NCBI RefSeq assembly: GCF_036588685.1
Contig: NC_086378.1
Span: 45,112,035 to 45,176,034, forward strand
Length of the DNA: 64,000 nucleotides
Origin: Mytilus trossulus
Lineage: Eukaryota; Mollusca; Bivalvia; Mytilida; Mytilidae
Reading direction: 5' to 3'
Shown here: positions 51,185-62,600 of the stretch, piece after piece
How positions within the stretch are numbered: position 1 is the first letter of the stretch
How the letters are laid out: every line of letters begins with the position of its first letter
Translations under genes and position numbers: made by a program
The notes under the pieces: generated by a model
What the model saw: only the letters and a program-made list of their open reading frames with translations
What the model was told of the DNA's origin: nothing
Databases searched by the model: none

Positions 51185-51325
51185 TTTTTTTTGGTGGCAA
51201 TGAGACAAGTAAACAATTTATAAAGTAAACCATTATAGGTCAAAGTACGGCCTTGAACACGGAGCCTTGGCTCACATCAAACAGCAAGCTATAAAGGGCC
51301 CCAAACATTACTAGTGTATCATAAT
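51185..51325 (+). repeat. SINE-like repeat, family 'S1' fragment
   Basis: It contains GAACACGGAGCCTTGGCTCA and AAGCTATAAAGGGCCCC, lacking part of the head. Confidence 0.6.
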
Positions 51326-52374
51326 GCCTACTTGTATATTTCTAATTTAATTTTGTTAAAACATTTAATTTGTCTGTTGACATTATATGCTAAAACAACT
51401 AAACGAGTTGATCCTTACATACAGCACTATGGTATAGACATAGCAATCGATTAAAAAAAAACTTCTTTCGAGTAAGGGTAACGATTGCTTTCATGCAATC
51501 AAAATCCATATGTGTCTGGCTTGATGATTATCATTTTTCCGAAGTTCATCAATGGTACATCATTCTATACATCATATTTCTGTATTTCATTAATGAAGCA
51601 TATGCTAAAATATTGAAGTTACAAAAGATGTATATATGTAAAACCATACATCTCAAGAAAATTACATAACTAGTGCAAGTTGCATGAATCTAGTATCTTG
51701 ATATTAAAAATATCGATGATGTCATTGTTAAAGTAATATTTATAATTGGAGTTATCTCCCTTTGCCAAAAACTATAGTTGAACCAACTAAAATAACTCCC
51801 AACTCAAAGCATTGTCTTCCAATGCTTTATACAACACACACTTATTTAGTAAGTACCAACTGCTAAATGAAAGCAATCCTTACCCTCAGAGCTGACAAGC
51901 ACTTTGATTATAAAGTAAAATCACGTTATGAACACTTGACCTACAGTTTAGTGGATTATCTTGTTCATAATTTGTATAACACGAGAGAATATTCAGTTGT
52001 TAAAAATATTTATATAGCAAAAATGTATAAAAAAATACTTTTTATTAAATTATTTATTAACATTATTTTGCACTGAATCAACTTGTAGGTTGAATCAAGA
52101 CACTATCTTATACTCTTTTCATTGATTAAAACATTGAAAAATATATTTAGTTGTGTTTCATAGTTTATTAATTATTGATTATAAAGATATATTGAAAACA
52201 TATTGAAGTGGTATTACTGAACTCTACTATTTGTTCTACAAAACCCTTACAATTTTAATAAGCTAAGGATGGAATTGAAGGTCACATGAATACGTATTCA
52301 ATGAGGTCCAAATATTCACTCGCAAGTGCACAAGTCATCAACCTTGTGTCTCGGCTAATTTAACAAAATAGAAC

Positions 52375-52745
52375 TATATAAAAAAGAAGATGTGGTATGA
52401 TTGCCAATGAGACAACTATCCACAAAAGACCAAAACGACAAACATTAACAATTATAGGTCACCATACGGCCTTCAACAATGAACAAAGTCCATACCGCAT
52501 ATAGTCCGCTATAAAAGGCCCCGATAAGACATGTAAAACAATCCAAGCGAGAAAACTAACGGCCTTATTTATGTAAAAAAATGAACGAAAAAAAACATGT
52601 AACTTATAAACAAACGACAACCACTGAATTACAGGCTCCTGACTTGGGACAGGCACATACATAAATAATGTGGCGGGGTTAAACATGTTAGCGGGAGTCC
52701 CAACCCTCCCCCTAACCTGGGACAGTGGTTATAACAGTACAACAT
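52375..52745 (+). repeat. SINE-like repeat, family 'S2', best full copy
   Basis: It runs from AAAGAAGATGTGGTATGATT through CCTTCAACAATGAACAAAGT, AACGACAACCACTGAATTAC and CTTGGGACAGGCACATAC to CCCTCCCCCTAACCTGGGAC. It is the reference for the diverged copies in the P4-ATPase introns. The minus-strand 75-codon frame in it is not a gene. Confidence 0.7.
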
Positions 52746-53837
52746 AAGAAAGAAGAAATAGACTGGTTACTAACAGTGAATTATAATTTCACTCTATCAT
52801 TTTTATTAATGATTTTAACAACAACAAAAATTATATATATATTTTTTTTATATCTCGAAGCTAATGCACATAACAGTTCATTACAGTTCTTAACATTCAC
52901 AACGTTATCTCTATAAGGTAATAAGTTTATAAAATATTCTTCAAACTCAAAGTTTTTTTGAAAAAAGTTAAAACATAATGCTTTGGGAGAATTTTCCATT
53001 TCTGATTTCCATGTCTGCTGAAATTGGTCAAAAATTATCTGTAAAATGCTCAACTTTAACGATTTTTGATTAAAACTAAAGTTACTCTGATTTAACCAAA
53101 TATTTGAAAGTCCATATTTATTCAAGATATTTTGAATACAAATCAACCATTCAATATTTTAAGAGTACTAACTGATCTTCTAGTTAGTATTACAATAACT
53201 TTTGATCATCTGACCATAATACAACATTGTTTTAGCAGTCAATAAATAGGTGTAAAAACTCATTTTAAAATTAGTAACTACTGGTAATAACTGGGCCGTT
53301 TCGTTATTGTAGTTGTAATACCCCATTAGTCCGACGTACTTATAAATTATTATCCCACTAATCTGACATCTCGTTATTCTGACAGCTCATTATTACAACA
53401 ATGCATCTTTCATAAGTGTATGGTTAATTTTTCTCCCATTTTCAATAATATCAGCAGTTGTCTGTCTTGTTCGATTATCATGATTCTTTTCATACGGGAT
53501 ATTTGTCTTTACGCCATGGTGTTACTCCGAGTATGCATATGCTTATTGCAACTGCTTGGTCCTTATCCTCGTTTACTCTTTTCGTTAGACGGGTCCAGTT
53601 GTTTTATTTTCTTTATATTTTGGCCTTTGAGTGTCTAGTGAAAATCCTTTGCTGTTTTAGTCCCAGGAATTGTTTTGTCTCTTGATTTGCCTTCTTTTTA
53701 TTAAATCTTCTGTTCCCCCCTTTTTAGTACCAAATGGAGTGAAATTTCACCTTTATCAACTACATAAATAAATATATATGGGTTGGATAAATCTACTCGT
53801 TCTCTTTGGTCTTTTTTCCTCCCCTTGTAACACTTAA

Positions 53838-54168
53838 CTAAGTTTTTTTTAAATTTGTATTGCTAAAAATGACGACAAATGCAGCGCCAGTCAAAATTAG
53901 GAAAATCACGAGACAAATACAAACCCATAGTCCAGAAAAAGATGACAAATAGAACAAACTAGATGTTCCGAAAAGATTAGCTATTCCTGCTTCTACTAAG
54001 ACACCAACAGTGCATTTGAGAACATGAATCCATGAAATATGGAGACAATATGCGCCCATTCCCAAACGGTCGATAATCTTTATACATGACACTCAATATA
54101 CTGGTATATGTAGGGGAACCGATGTAGTATATCCCGAGCTTATAATAAAACCTATGAAAAACATGCAA
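53838..54168 (-). pseudogene. Possible frameshifted SLCO/OATP-like transporter fragment
   Basis: On the minus strand, one frame reads IGSPTYTSILSVMYKDYRPFG. The neighbouring frame then continues with MGAYCLHISWI, CTVGVLVEAGIANLFG, and a hydrophobic segment LWVCICLVIFLILTGAAFVV before a stop. The order resembles the OATP region with a GxPYxDD-type start, 'YxGIL...FGPxxGFxLGxYC' and a following 'GAWWLGF' helix. A frame change near 54075 breaks it, so it reads as a decayed copy or a misassembled exon. The assignment is by eye and weak. Confidence 0.35.
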
Positions 54169-55199
54169 CTTTTATAATGCAGTTGAGGTGAGGGCCAGGG
54201 CGGGGTAAAAAGTTCAAGATTAACCATCACGGTTCCCAATAATTCTAGTTCTTTCTAAAACACAAATATAAAAGATTAAAACAAATCCTGAGAATCTGTT
54301 CTGGGGACAACCAGACACACGCTATCGATTGCATTTACAGGAGTAACAAACATTTTCTAGTGGACAAGGACACTGCTGGAGTTACTGTTAAATAACTTTT
54401 ACTGTGAGCATTTGGTATTGATAAGGGCGTTTTTGACTTTCAGATTTCAATTAACCCGAAAATTTACATACTTTGAGTACTAGCCATTCAGTATCTTTTG
54501 TGACGGCCGGAGAGGGAGGGGCATGTTTGATTAATTGTTTGCTTTGAAGAGGAAAAAAAATGGGATTCAAAAAGAAATCCTGTGTATCTAATGAATAAAA
54601 CAATTCTTTTTTTCTGTTTACCATCTAAAAGCATATGGTTGATGTCTTAGTATAACTATATAGGATGATCTATTAGGTGCGGGTTATTTCGAGCTATGGA
54701 CATCTAGGACCCCAACTAACTTGGACCTTTGTAAAATGGTACTATTTTATTATCGAATATGATTGATTGTCAGGCAAGGACCCACTCATGCCTTGAAAGA
54801 GTTGTTTGGATAGCTTCCCGAAAACATCAAATTACAATATAGTTTTATGCAGAAAAGGTCATGGGGTTAGAAGTATAAATGACAAAGCTTTAGTTCTTTT
54901 TTCTCTCACAAAAACAAAATATATGATACGGTATATATTTCACCATATTAAAAATACATGTATATATGAAAATGGTTGCGTACTGTAAATCTCAGCTGTT
55001 TAATTTTACTACTAAAGCCATAGTCATCTTGTAATCATTGGAGAGGTGATGTCAAACGCATTTCTGGACTGGTATACTAGAAAAAGAACAGTGTCTAAAA
55101 GTCTCGGAGAATGTCGTCGTTAATTATCATCTTAAGGAATGAAAGCTTTTTCGAGTATGCTCTTTTTTGTAGTAATAACTTTTGAACTATTGAATATAC

Positions 55200-55315
55200 C
55201 GGGTGCGGGAATCTCTAGCTACATTGAAGACCTGTTGGTGACCTTCTGATGTTGTTTTTTCTATGGTGGGGTTGTTGTCTCTTTGACACATTCCCTATTT
55301 CCATTCTCAATTTTA
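55200..55315 (+). repeat. SINE-like repeat, family 'S3', 3' part only
   Basis: It runs from GGGTGCGGGAATCTCTAGCT to CCATTCTCAATTTTATA, corresponding to the last third of 18895-19250. Confidence 0.6.
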
Positions 55316-56116
55316 TACTAGTTTTATTTGATAAATAAAACACATGTAGATAAATAAGATCACTTTATTTTATATGAAAAATAAACCGTTTCAAAAAATA
55401 CAGATTTTCTGTTGTTACCATTATTCCATTTCTGCCCAAATATTCAAATACAAAACGATAGCTATATTGTTGGGTCATTTTATGACGGATACATTGAAGT
55501 ATTCTAAATCCTGATCATCAGTAATACTATTTTAGAATTGTTGTCTCCAGCAAAGCAGGAAGCGGATATATATTTTTCATCACAGTTGAGAAATATTACA
55601 ATGAAAGCATGATTGGCACAATATAACGAAATATACAATAAACACAGGCGAATGAAGGGTATATTTAGTGTAACTAAATACAATTAAACTATTTGATGAA
55701 ACAAGATAAAAACGACATTGGTTTATATTTGTTAAATCCTCTTCATTTGAACTAACATTCTCTTCATTGGCAAGCATACGAAAAATTACGACGTCTCCTT
55801 ATTTTTATAAGAAAAAGAATCAGATGACCCAGCATATACAAGAATGAAAGGACTGAGTGATCGAGTTCAAGGTGATAACTCAATTTCGTCCAATTTCTTG
55901 AAAGAGTCATATAACTGGTAAATATGTAAAATTGGTTAATTTAGAGTGAAAGTCAATCTTTCGTAAATTCAGGCCGTTGAATTAAAAAATATGTCTCGGA
56001 ATATTGAATTTTCGATTAAAATGGTTTTCTGTATTTCTGGCCGTCTGTGTCTTACAATTTGTTGAAGGCCGCAAACCTATAGTTGTTAACTTTAATTTCA
56101 TTTGGTATTTAGGTAT

Positions 56117-56245
56117 AGGAAGATGTGGTATGAGTGCCAATGAGACAACTATCCATCCAAATAACAATTTATAAAAGTAAACAATTATAGGTCAAGGTAC
56201 GGAGGTTGTATATTTTTGTCACATTGGCAATCATACCACATCTTT
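56117..56245 (+). repeat. SINE-like 'S1' head followed by an inverted head
   Basis: GGAAGATGTGGTATGAGTGC starts an S1 head that stops near 56202. At 56218-56245 an inverted S1/S2 head (CATTGGCAATCATACCACAT) follows, forming a small inverted repeat. Confidence 0.5.
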
Positions 56246-56668
56246 TTATTTTATATAAAGAGTATTTCGTTCGCACCATGATCTATATCATATATACAAT
56301 TGCACTATAATAGTTTTCATTTCTAATACAGGTCATGTATAATTATTTCCGACTTGTGTCATTTTGTTGTTATGTTCGATACCCATTTATTTACGAAGCT
56401 GCATCAGAATCAATCAAAGCAAACATTTTGACAAATAGATAAGCACGCCATCAATATTTTCTATAATCAAAACTAAAATCTGATAACATGATCAAAATTT
56501 TAAGAGTATTGAACACAGCAACCCTTGCTATCATTTACAATCATAAATACACCAATATGTTTTTTTTGTGGAAAAACATCATGTTCATGTGAGAGTAAAA
56601 TATATTTTCTGGTATGAAAAAGCACAAATTTCTGAACACTCAAGTAACTACTGAAATTTTAGAATGAA

Positions 56669-59600
56669 TTATATGCCAGATTCCTCATTGTTAGTGTTCT
56701 TGTCACTTGGTTCCTCGTCATCACTGTCTGGTAACGGATCTATTTTCTGTGTAGTATCAACAGTTGCATAAATAGTTCGGTTTTCAAGTCCCCGAATAAC
56801 AAATTTCGGGCCTATTTTAGATTTACTGAAGACAAGATCTGCATACTGAAGTCCATCTTTGTTCAAATTCTGAAAGTTGAAAAATATTGTGTTTTAAATG
56901 TTGTGGTTAGAAATGAACAGATGAGTCCGTTGTATATGGCATTCCAATTTTATCCATATAGATATTATTGAAAAGGAGTATTAAGTAAGCATCTGATTAA
57001 AAGTTACGACAACCTCGTAGAAAAACAGACATTACTGAAGTTGTCGTTTGTTTATGTAGTTTTTACATGTTTCTCGTTTCTCTTTTTAAGACCGTTGGTT
57101 TTCCCGTTTGAATGGTTTTACACTTGTAATTGTGGGGCCCTTTATAGCTTGTTGTTCTGTGTGATGGAGAGTTGTCTCATTAGCACATATACCACATCTT
57201 CCTATACATATTTACGTTAATAGTACTCCGAAATAACCATTAAAAATTCCTTAACTCTTAAACAAGATATATTTCAAAACGGAAGATGCCTACATTCACC
57301 AACCACCCGTGAAAAGAACATTATCTCGGCAATAAAAAAATGAAAATTGAAAAAAAGGTTCCAACCACAGGTCCTCATTAAAAAGCATACTGATCGTCAA
57401 AAACGGGATTCGTACCCCCTGAACCCCTGGATCCGCAACTGAGTTAATTATTTAATACATTGTATGAAAATATCAATGATAATTCATATCAAGAATGTTA
57501 AATTCCTATTCTAGGTTTAAAACCTTCGTACAATCTTTGAATCTTGAATTATTTAGTTAAAATGTATAGAAACAACACCTGTTTTGATGATTCTTTACGA
57601 ATTGGTTCTTGGACACCCTCATTTTTGTTTATCCTTTTGTTATTTTTCTTTCCTTTGTCATTGATACTGACTCCATCTTGGCCTTGTAAAGAAGATATAA
57701 AGTACTCAATTAATTATTTAATAGATTTAAGATTTCAATGCGTTGATATTCAGCAAATTGATGAAATCTGATACATTAGCCGTGGCATTGCCATGCACAT
57801 AATGTGGATACATTAGTAGATTCTATCAATTCGAGTGTGATATATCTTTTTTTTTCTTTTAGAACGCTTACAGTTACTAAAGGAAAGCTTAAACAGTAAC
57901 TTGAGCTAATAATACGAAACCGTTTTCTAATCAAAAGATTACATTATTCGTAAAGCGTTACGAAGTTGTATGTCTGAATATAAAAAAACAAATCCTGAGT
58001 TGTCATCGCTTATTCCCCCCTTTTAAGAAAACATTCTTTCAAGGATCCCATAAAAAATCTTCTTCCAGAATCCCAAATTCACGAAAAAAAAGATCTCATC
58101 TCGAATTCCCGCTAAAAATAAAAGTCCAATCCCGACGTCCGAAAAAGGTCCTTCTGCCCTTCAAGGAGAAATAGGTTTACTTACAAGGAGATATCAATTT
58201 CAATGATTTTGAAATAAAAGATCGTATTATGTTTCATGTGTTTTTCTATGTTTTTTCAGTAGTCTAGTGATGTCTTATTGACGTCAGCTATTGCGACTGA
58301 AGAGTTTCCTCGATTAGTCCTTGTTGGTTTCGAAGCCAGTTAATGGTTTAAGTGCATGATATTCGCCAATCTATTATCTTGACATGTTCTCAATGCATCC
58401 CATTATTTAAAAAAAAGGTACAAGTAATGCAATCATAAAGCTAATAACACATGTAATTGCAGATAAATATTGTATAAACAGTTTATCAAGACGTTAAAAA
58501 AAGTTTAATCACCGATAGAAAGCAATATTCTTTACCTGTTTTCTTCTGATCGACACTGTAAAGTGCTGTTTCTTGAAATGCAGAGTTGTCGGTTCCATGT
58601 CTTTTCTTATCATTAACTTCGTATCCAACTTTCGTGGTTCCTTGACAAAAATGGCTCCCCGCAGTTTCGTAAAGTATATTGTCCTTTAAACCTTCTACGT
58701 TTGTTAAAAAGAAAATGTTATTTATTATGATTCTTAAACTCAATAATATCCCATCTTTAAGTTTAAAGTGCAAAACAGGGTCTGAATCTATCATTTGAAT
58801 CCGATATACGTGATTGTAGCTTTTGCGCTTCATGCACACTGTGCTTCAGTCAACGCTTTTACACTCCAATATATTGTGAAATACAAATTTTTCTGGAGCT
58901 ATTATAACACCTTTAATACGTGTGTGAACACTACACTGTTATGTCTATTTTCTGTCTAATGTCTACATTTTTCTAAATTTTGTCGGAAATGTCACGAACC
59001 GCATTTAAAGTTTGATGCCTTTATGATATATATATAAAGATCTTGCTTATTTTGTTGTATAGAACTTTGCTCATACACATACAAACTTAGCCAAATATAT
59101 AGCAAACGTCCTTGTTATTATGAATTCTTGTAATTCTGTAACACCGTATAGCGCTTCATTTGTTATATGTGTTCTAGTGACGAGCACCAAAATCACATCG
59201 CAAGTCCTAATTAAGAGCTATCAGTCACTATTTCAACCAAAAATTATATCCCTTAAACTTAGATTTTTGAAAATTGAACAAAGCAAATACACAATGGTGG
59301 CGATAAAGTATGAAATGCGTCGAACTGGAATTACGTTGTACTATGTATGACTCTCCAATGTCACCTACAGCACGCTAACTTGTGTTCATGAAAAATGATC
59401 AAATTTGAAAGAAGGAATAGCATTTCTCACATTGATTATTGGTAATCCTTGAAAAAAATGAACCAAAAAAATATATCAGTATATTAAAAAAGAACTGTTT
59501 GTTTCCGCAAGACATATGCACGGCCGACACTCGGCTAACCGAGAGATAGGTCGGTTAATCTATATTGAGTATGCGGCTATATCGGCGGTGGGTCTGTTAA

Positions 59601-62600
59601 TCGGGTTGGTTATACGTCTGTTAAGAGTAAAACTCACAATTTAATGTTAAACTCTGTTAAATTTACAGATTTTTTGGCACATTATGAAATCACATCAAAA
59701 AAAGAAAAGTGTCTGACAAAATAATATCTATCATAGAACATTTCCCACCATTAAAAAAAATGCATAGCCTACGCAATTTTAAGTAAAACGAAAAGGCATC
59801 GCGCAAATATGTGGTTTTTATGCTTAAACGCATAGCAATATTTTAGATAAAAGGGCAAAAACCATTTTAGATATGATTTAAAGGACACAAAGTAGTACTT
59901 TGGTTCTAAAAAAATCAAATGTCATTGATAAATATTTCATAATTGTTATATAAGTTGAGTTATACCACATTTTAATGAATATTAGGGGAATACAGTCAGT
60001 TAATGGGTTGGACAATTTAAATCGCGTCAGTTAAGAGTTATTTAGCCACGACAATAGTCTTACTACCTTGAGTTTATATTTTCACATTAAAAAATTTGGT
60101 GGACTTATGACGAAAAAATTACAATACGGTGCAACAGTATCCTTAAAGAAAGAGCACTTTTTTTTTTTTTTTTTTCTCTGCATTTCATTAAAAGGGTGTG
60201 TCACTTCAAATTAGCATTATATGGACTGATTGGCCGCTCGAATTTGCATGAATTTATTTTTTACGCCAAGTTATCAATCAGCCTTTATTTTTTTTTGTCT
60301 GTTCAAGGTCTGTAACATCTATGAATCTGTCATGTGTTGCAATTCAGCTGGTTAAATTCCATGCGTTTTCTTTGAAATACTAAGGCTTTTCTACCTCAGG
60401 AATAGATTACCTTATGCCGGCGTCACACATTGGCGGATAGACCAGCGTGCACCAAACGTACAAAGTCGGTATACGTTAGGTGCACCCAATAGGAATGCTT
60501 AGCAATCGATCAAAGCGCGTTGCAAAAGTTTGAAGTATGTCGAAATACAAAGGTAAAATTGAGAAAGGAAATGGTGAATGTGTCAAAGCGACAACAACCC
60601 GACCATAGAACAGGCAACAGACAAAGGCCACCAATGGGTCTTCAATGTAGAGAGAAACTCCCACACCCGTAGTCGTCCTTCAGCTGGCCCCTTAAAAAAT
60701 ATGCATACTAGTACAGTGATAATGGACGTCATAATAAACTCCGAATTATGCACAAAAAAACTAAAATTAAAAAACATATAAGACTAACAAAGGCCAGAGG
60801 CTCCTGACTTGGGACAGGTGCAAAATTGCGGAGGGGATAAACATGTTTATGAGATATCAACCCTCCCCCTATACCTTTAGCCACTGAAGGAAAGCAAATA
60901 CGCTTGATGATCGCTACAACCCGAGAAAATGTTTATGCGGCATAAAAAACATACAACATACGCCAACATACGTTTCTTGAACGCCGGATAAACGCTTAGC
61001 CTTAGGTACGCTTCTAGTACACCCAATACACGCTTAAAGAATATTGGCAGCGTAAATGATTTTTAACACGCCGGAGCTATACGCTGATGTGTGACGCCGG
61101 TATTAGTTGTATTTCCTAAATGCTTTTCAACTTTGTTTTTTGCCTTTTAAACATTTTTTTCGAGCGTCACTCATGAGACGAAACGCGTGTCTGGCGTAAA
61201 TATAAGGCGAAAATTTCAAATTTCAATTCTGGTATCTATGAGGAGTTTTTTTTCGGTATGTATTTTCCTTTGTACCGAGTCATCATTCTCATTTTCTGCC
61301 GCTCAAGGAAATGTCTGTACCAAGTTCTAAACCGTGGTTCTAAACAAAAAAGAGACATTAGAAATAAAATTGAGAATGGAAATGGGGAATGTGTCAAAGA
61401 GACAACAATCCGACCAAATAAAAAAAATAACAGCAGAAGGTCACCAACAGGTCTTCAATGTAGCTAGAAATTCCCGCACCCGGAGGCGTCCTTGAGCTGG
61501 CCCCTTAACAAATATATACTAGGTTTTTTTTTATATTAGTGTTGGGTGCTGATTTAATGTGTACCAACAAGACAATTTTACATTCCTGTAAATCCCAATA
61601 AATGCATAATATTAATTTTATTTTTCGAGTAATGATGTATTCCTATGATATCGTAAGTCATTTAGCCGACTCGCAGTCCGCAAACGTGCTTGTTTTTCCA
61701 TCGAGTGACCTTCAATGTGGTGTAGAGAAAGGTTGATGTTGAAAAGTTTGTCTATATTTGTTTGCATTATAAACATATTTCAGTTCATTTGATAAAAAAA
61801 ATCAAAACATTAGGAATTTTATCTCTGATTTATGTACTTGTTAACTATGTAAATGACAAATTGGTGCCATTCATATCAATGAAACCGAATCCACATGATA
61901 TATGCGACCATTCATTGATGAAATTAATATTACTTTGATTTTACACTTTTTAAAATCATTTCTATCAATTTTCAGATTCCGTTGTCTTAACTTATGTGTC
62001 ATTGTTCATGTGTTGTTTCCATTTATTCTAGCCGCTAATCTTGGGTCTATCTCTTTATTCAGATAACACCCCATATAGCAATTAAAGTATATTTGTAATG
62101 TCATTTTTAACTCTTAACAGACCAATTAACAGACCGAGTTTTATACATCCGACCCATTAACAGACCCTATTTTAATCAAAAATTGATTTATGTCACCAAA
62201 ATACAGTTTTTCGTGTAGATTTTTCACATATTGATGTTAATATGGTAAACAAACATAATGCCAGTCTTTTTTCGATGTTCAAAAGATTTCATGCTAGTAA
62301 ACTCAACCAACTTGTCATTTTTGTGTACATTTTGTGTGTGTAAAATGTGTATAAATTTACTGATGAGTAACTCGCCTTTTCATTTTATAGATCGTTTATT
62401 GAAGCTAGAAAAAAAAGAATTACACCACTGGATTCAGTACTCTAAATCATTTTGTCAGACATGAATAGTTTTTATGATATAAATATAATTAAAAAGTTAT
62501 ACAATGAAATATGCTGACCTTGCACTGATTTTCACGATAACACCTGATTAACAGACTTTAGCCAACCCGATTAACAGACCCACCGCCGATATAGCCGCAT

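Larger units (their letters stand above)
50349..53837. other. Intergenic stretch with repeat fragments only
   Basis: This lies upstream of the C1q-domain gene. It holds an S3 scrap near 51055-51090, an S1 copy (51185-51325) and a full S2 copy (52375-52745). At 53300-53410 there are short words of the ATCTGACATCTCGTTATTCTGAC kind. No gene or RNA gene was recognised. Confidence 0.5.
54169..56668. other. Intergenic stretch without recognised genes
   Basis: This AT-rich sequence contains an S3 fragment (55200-55315) and an S1 fragment (56117-56245). No open frame in it carries a recognisable domain. Confidence 0.45.

Noticed and set aside
52459-52686. 75-codon minus-strand frame with hydrophobic residues
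   Set aside because: It lies entirely within the S2 SINE-like repeat; similar frames appear in diverged copies with stops.
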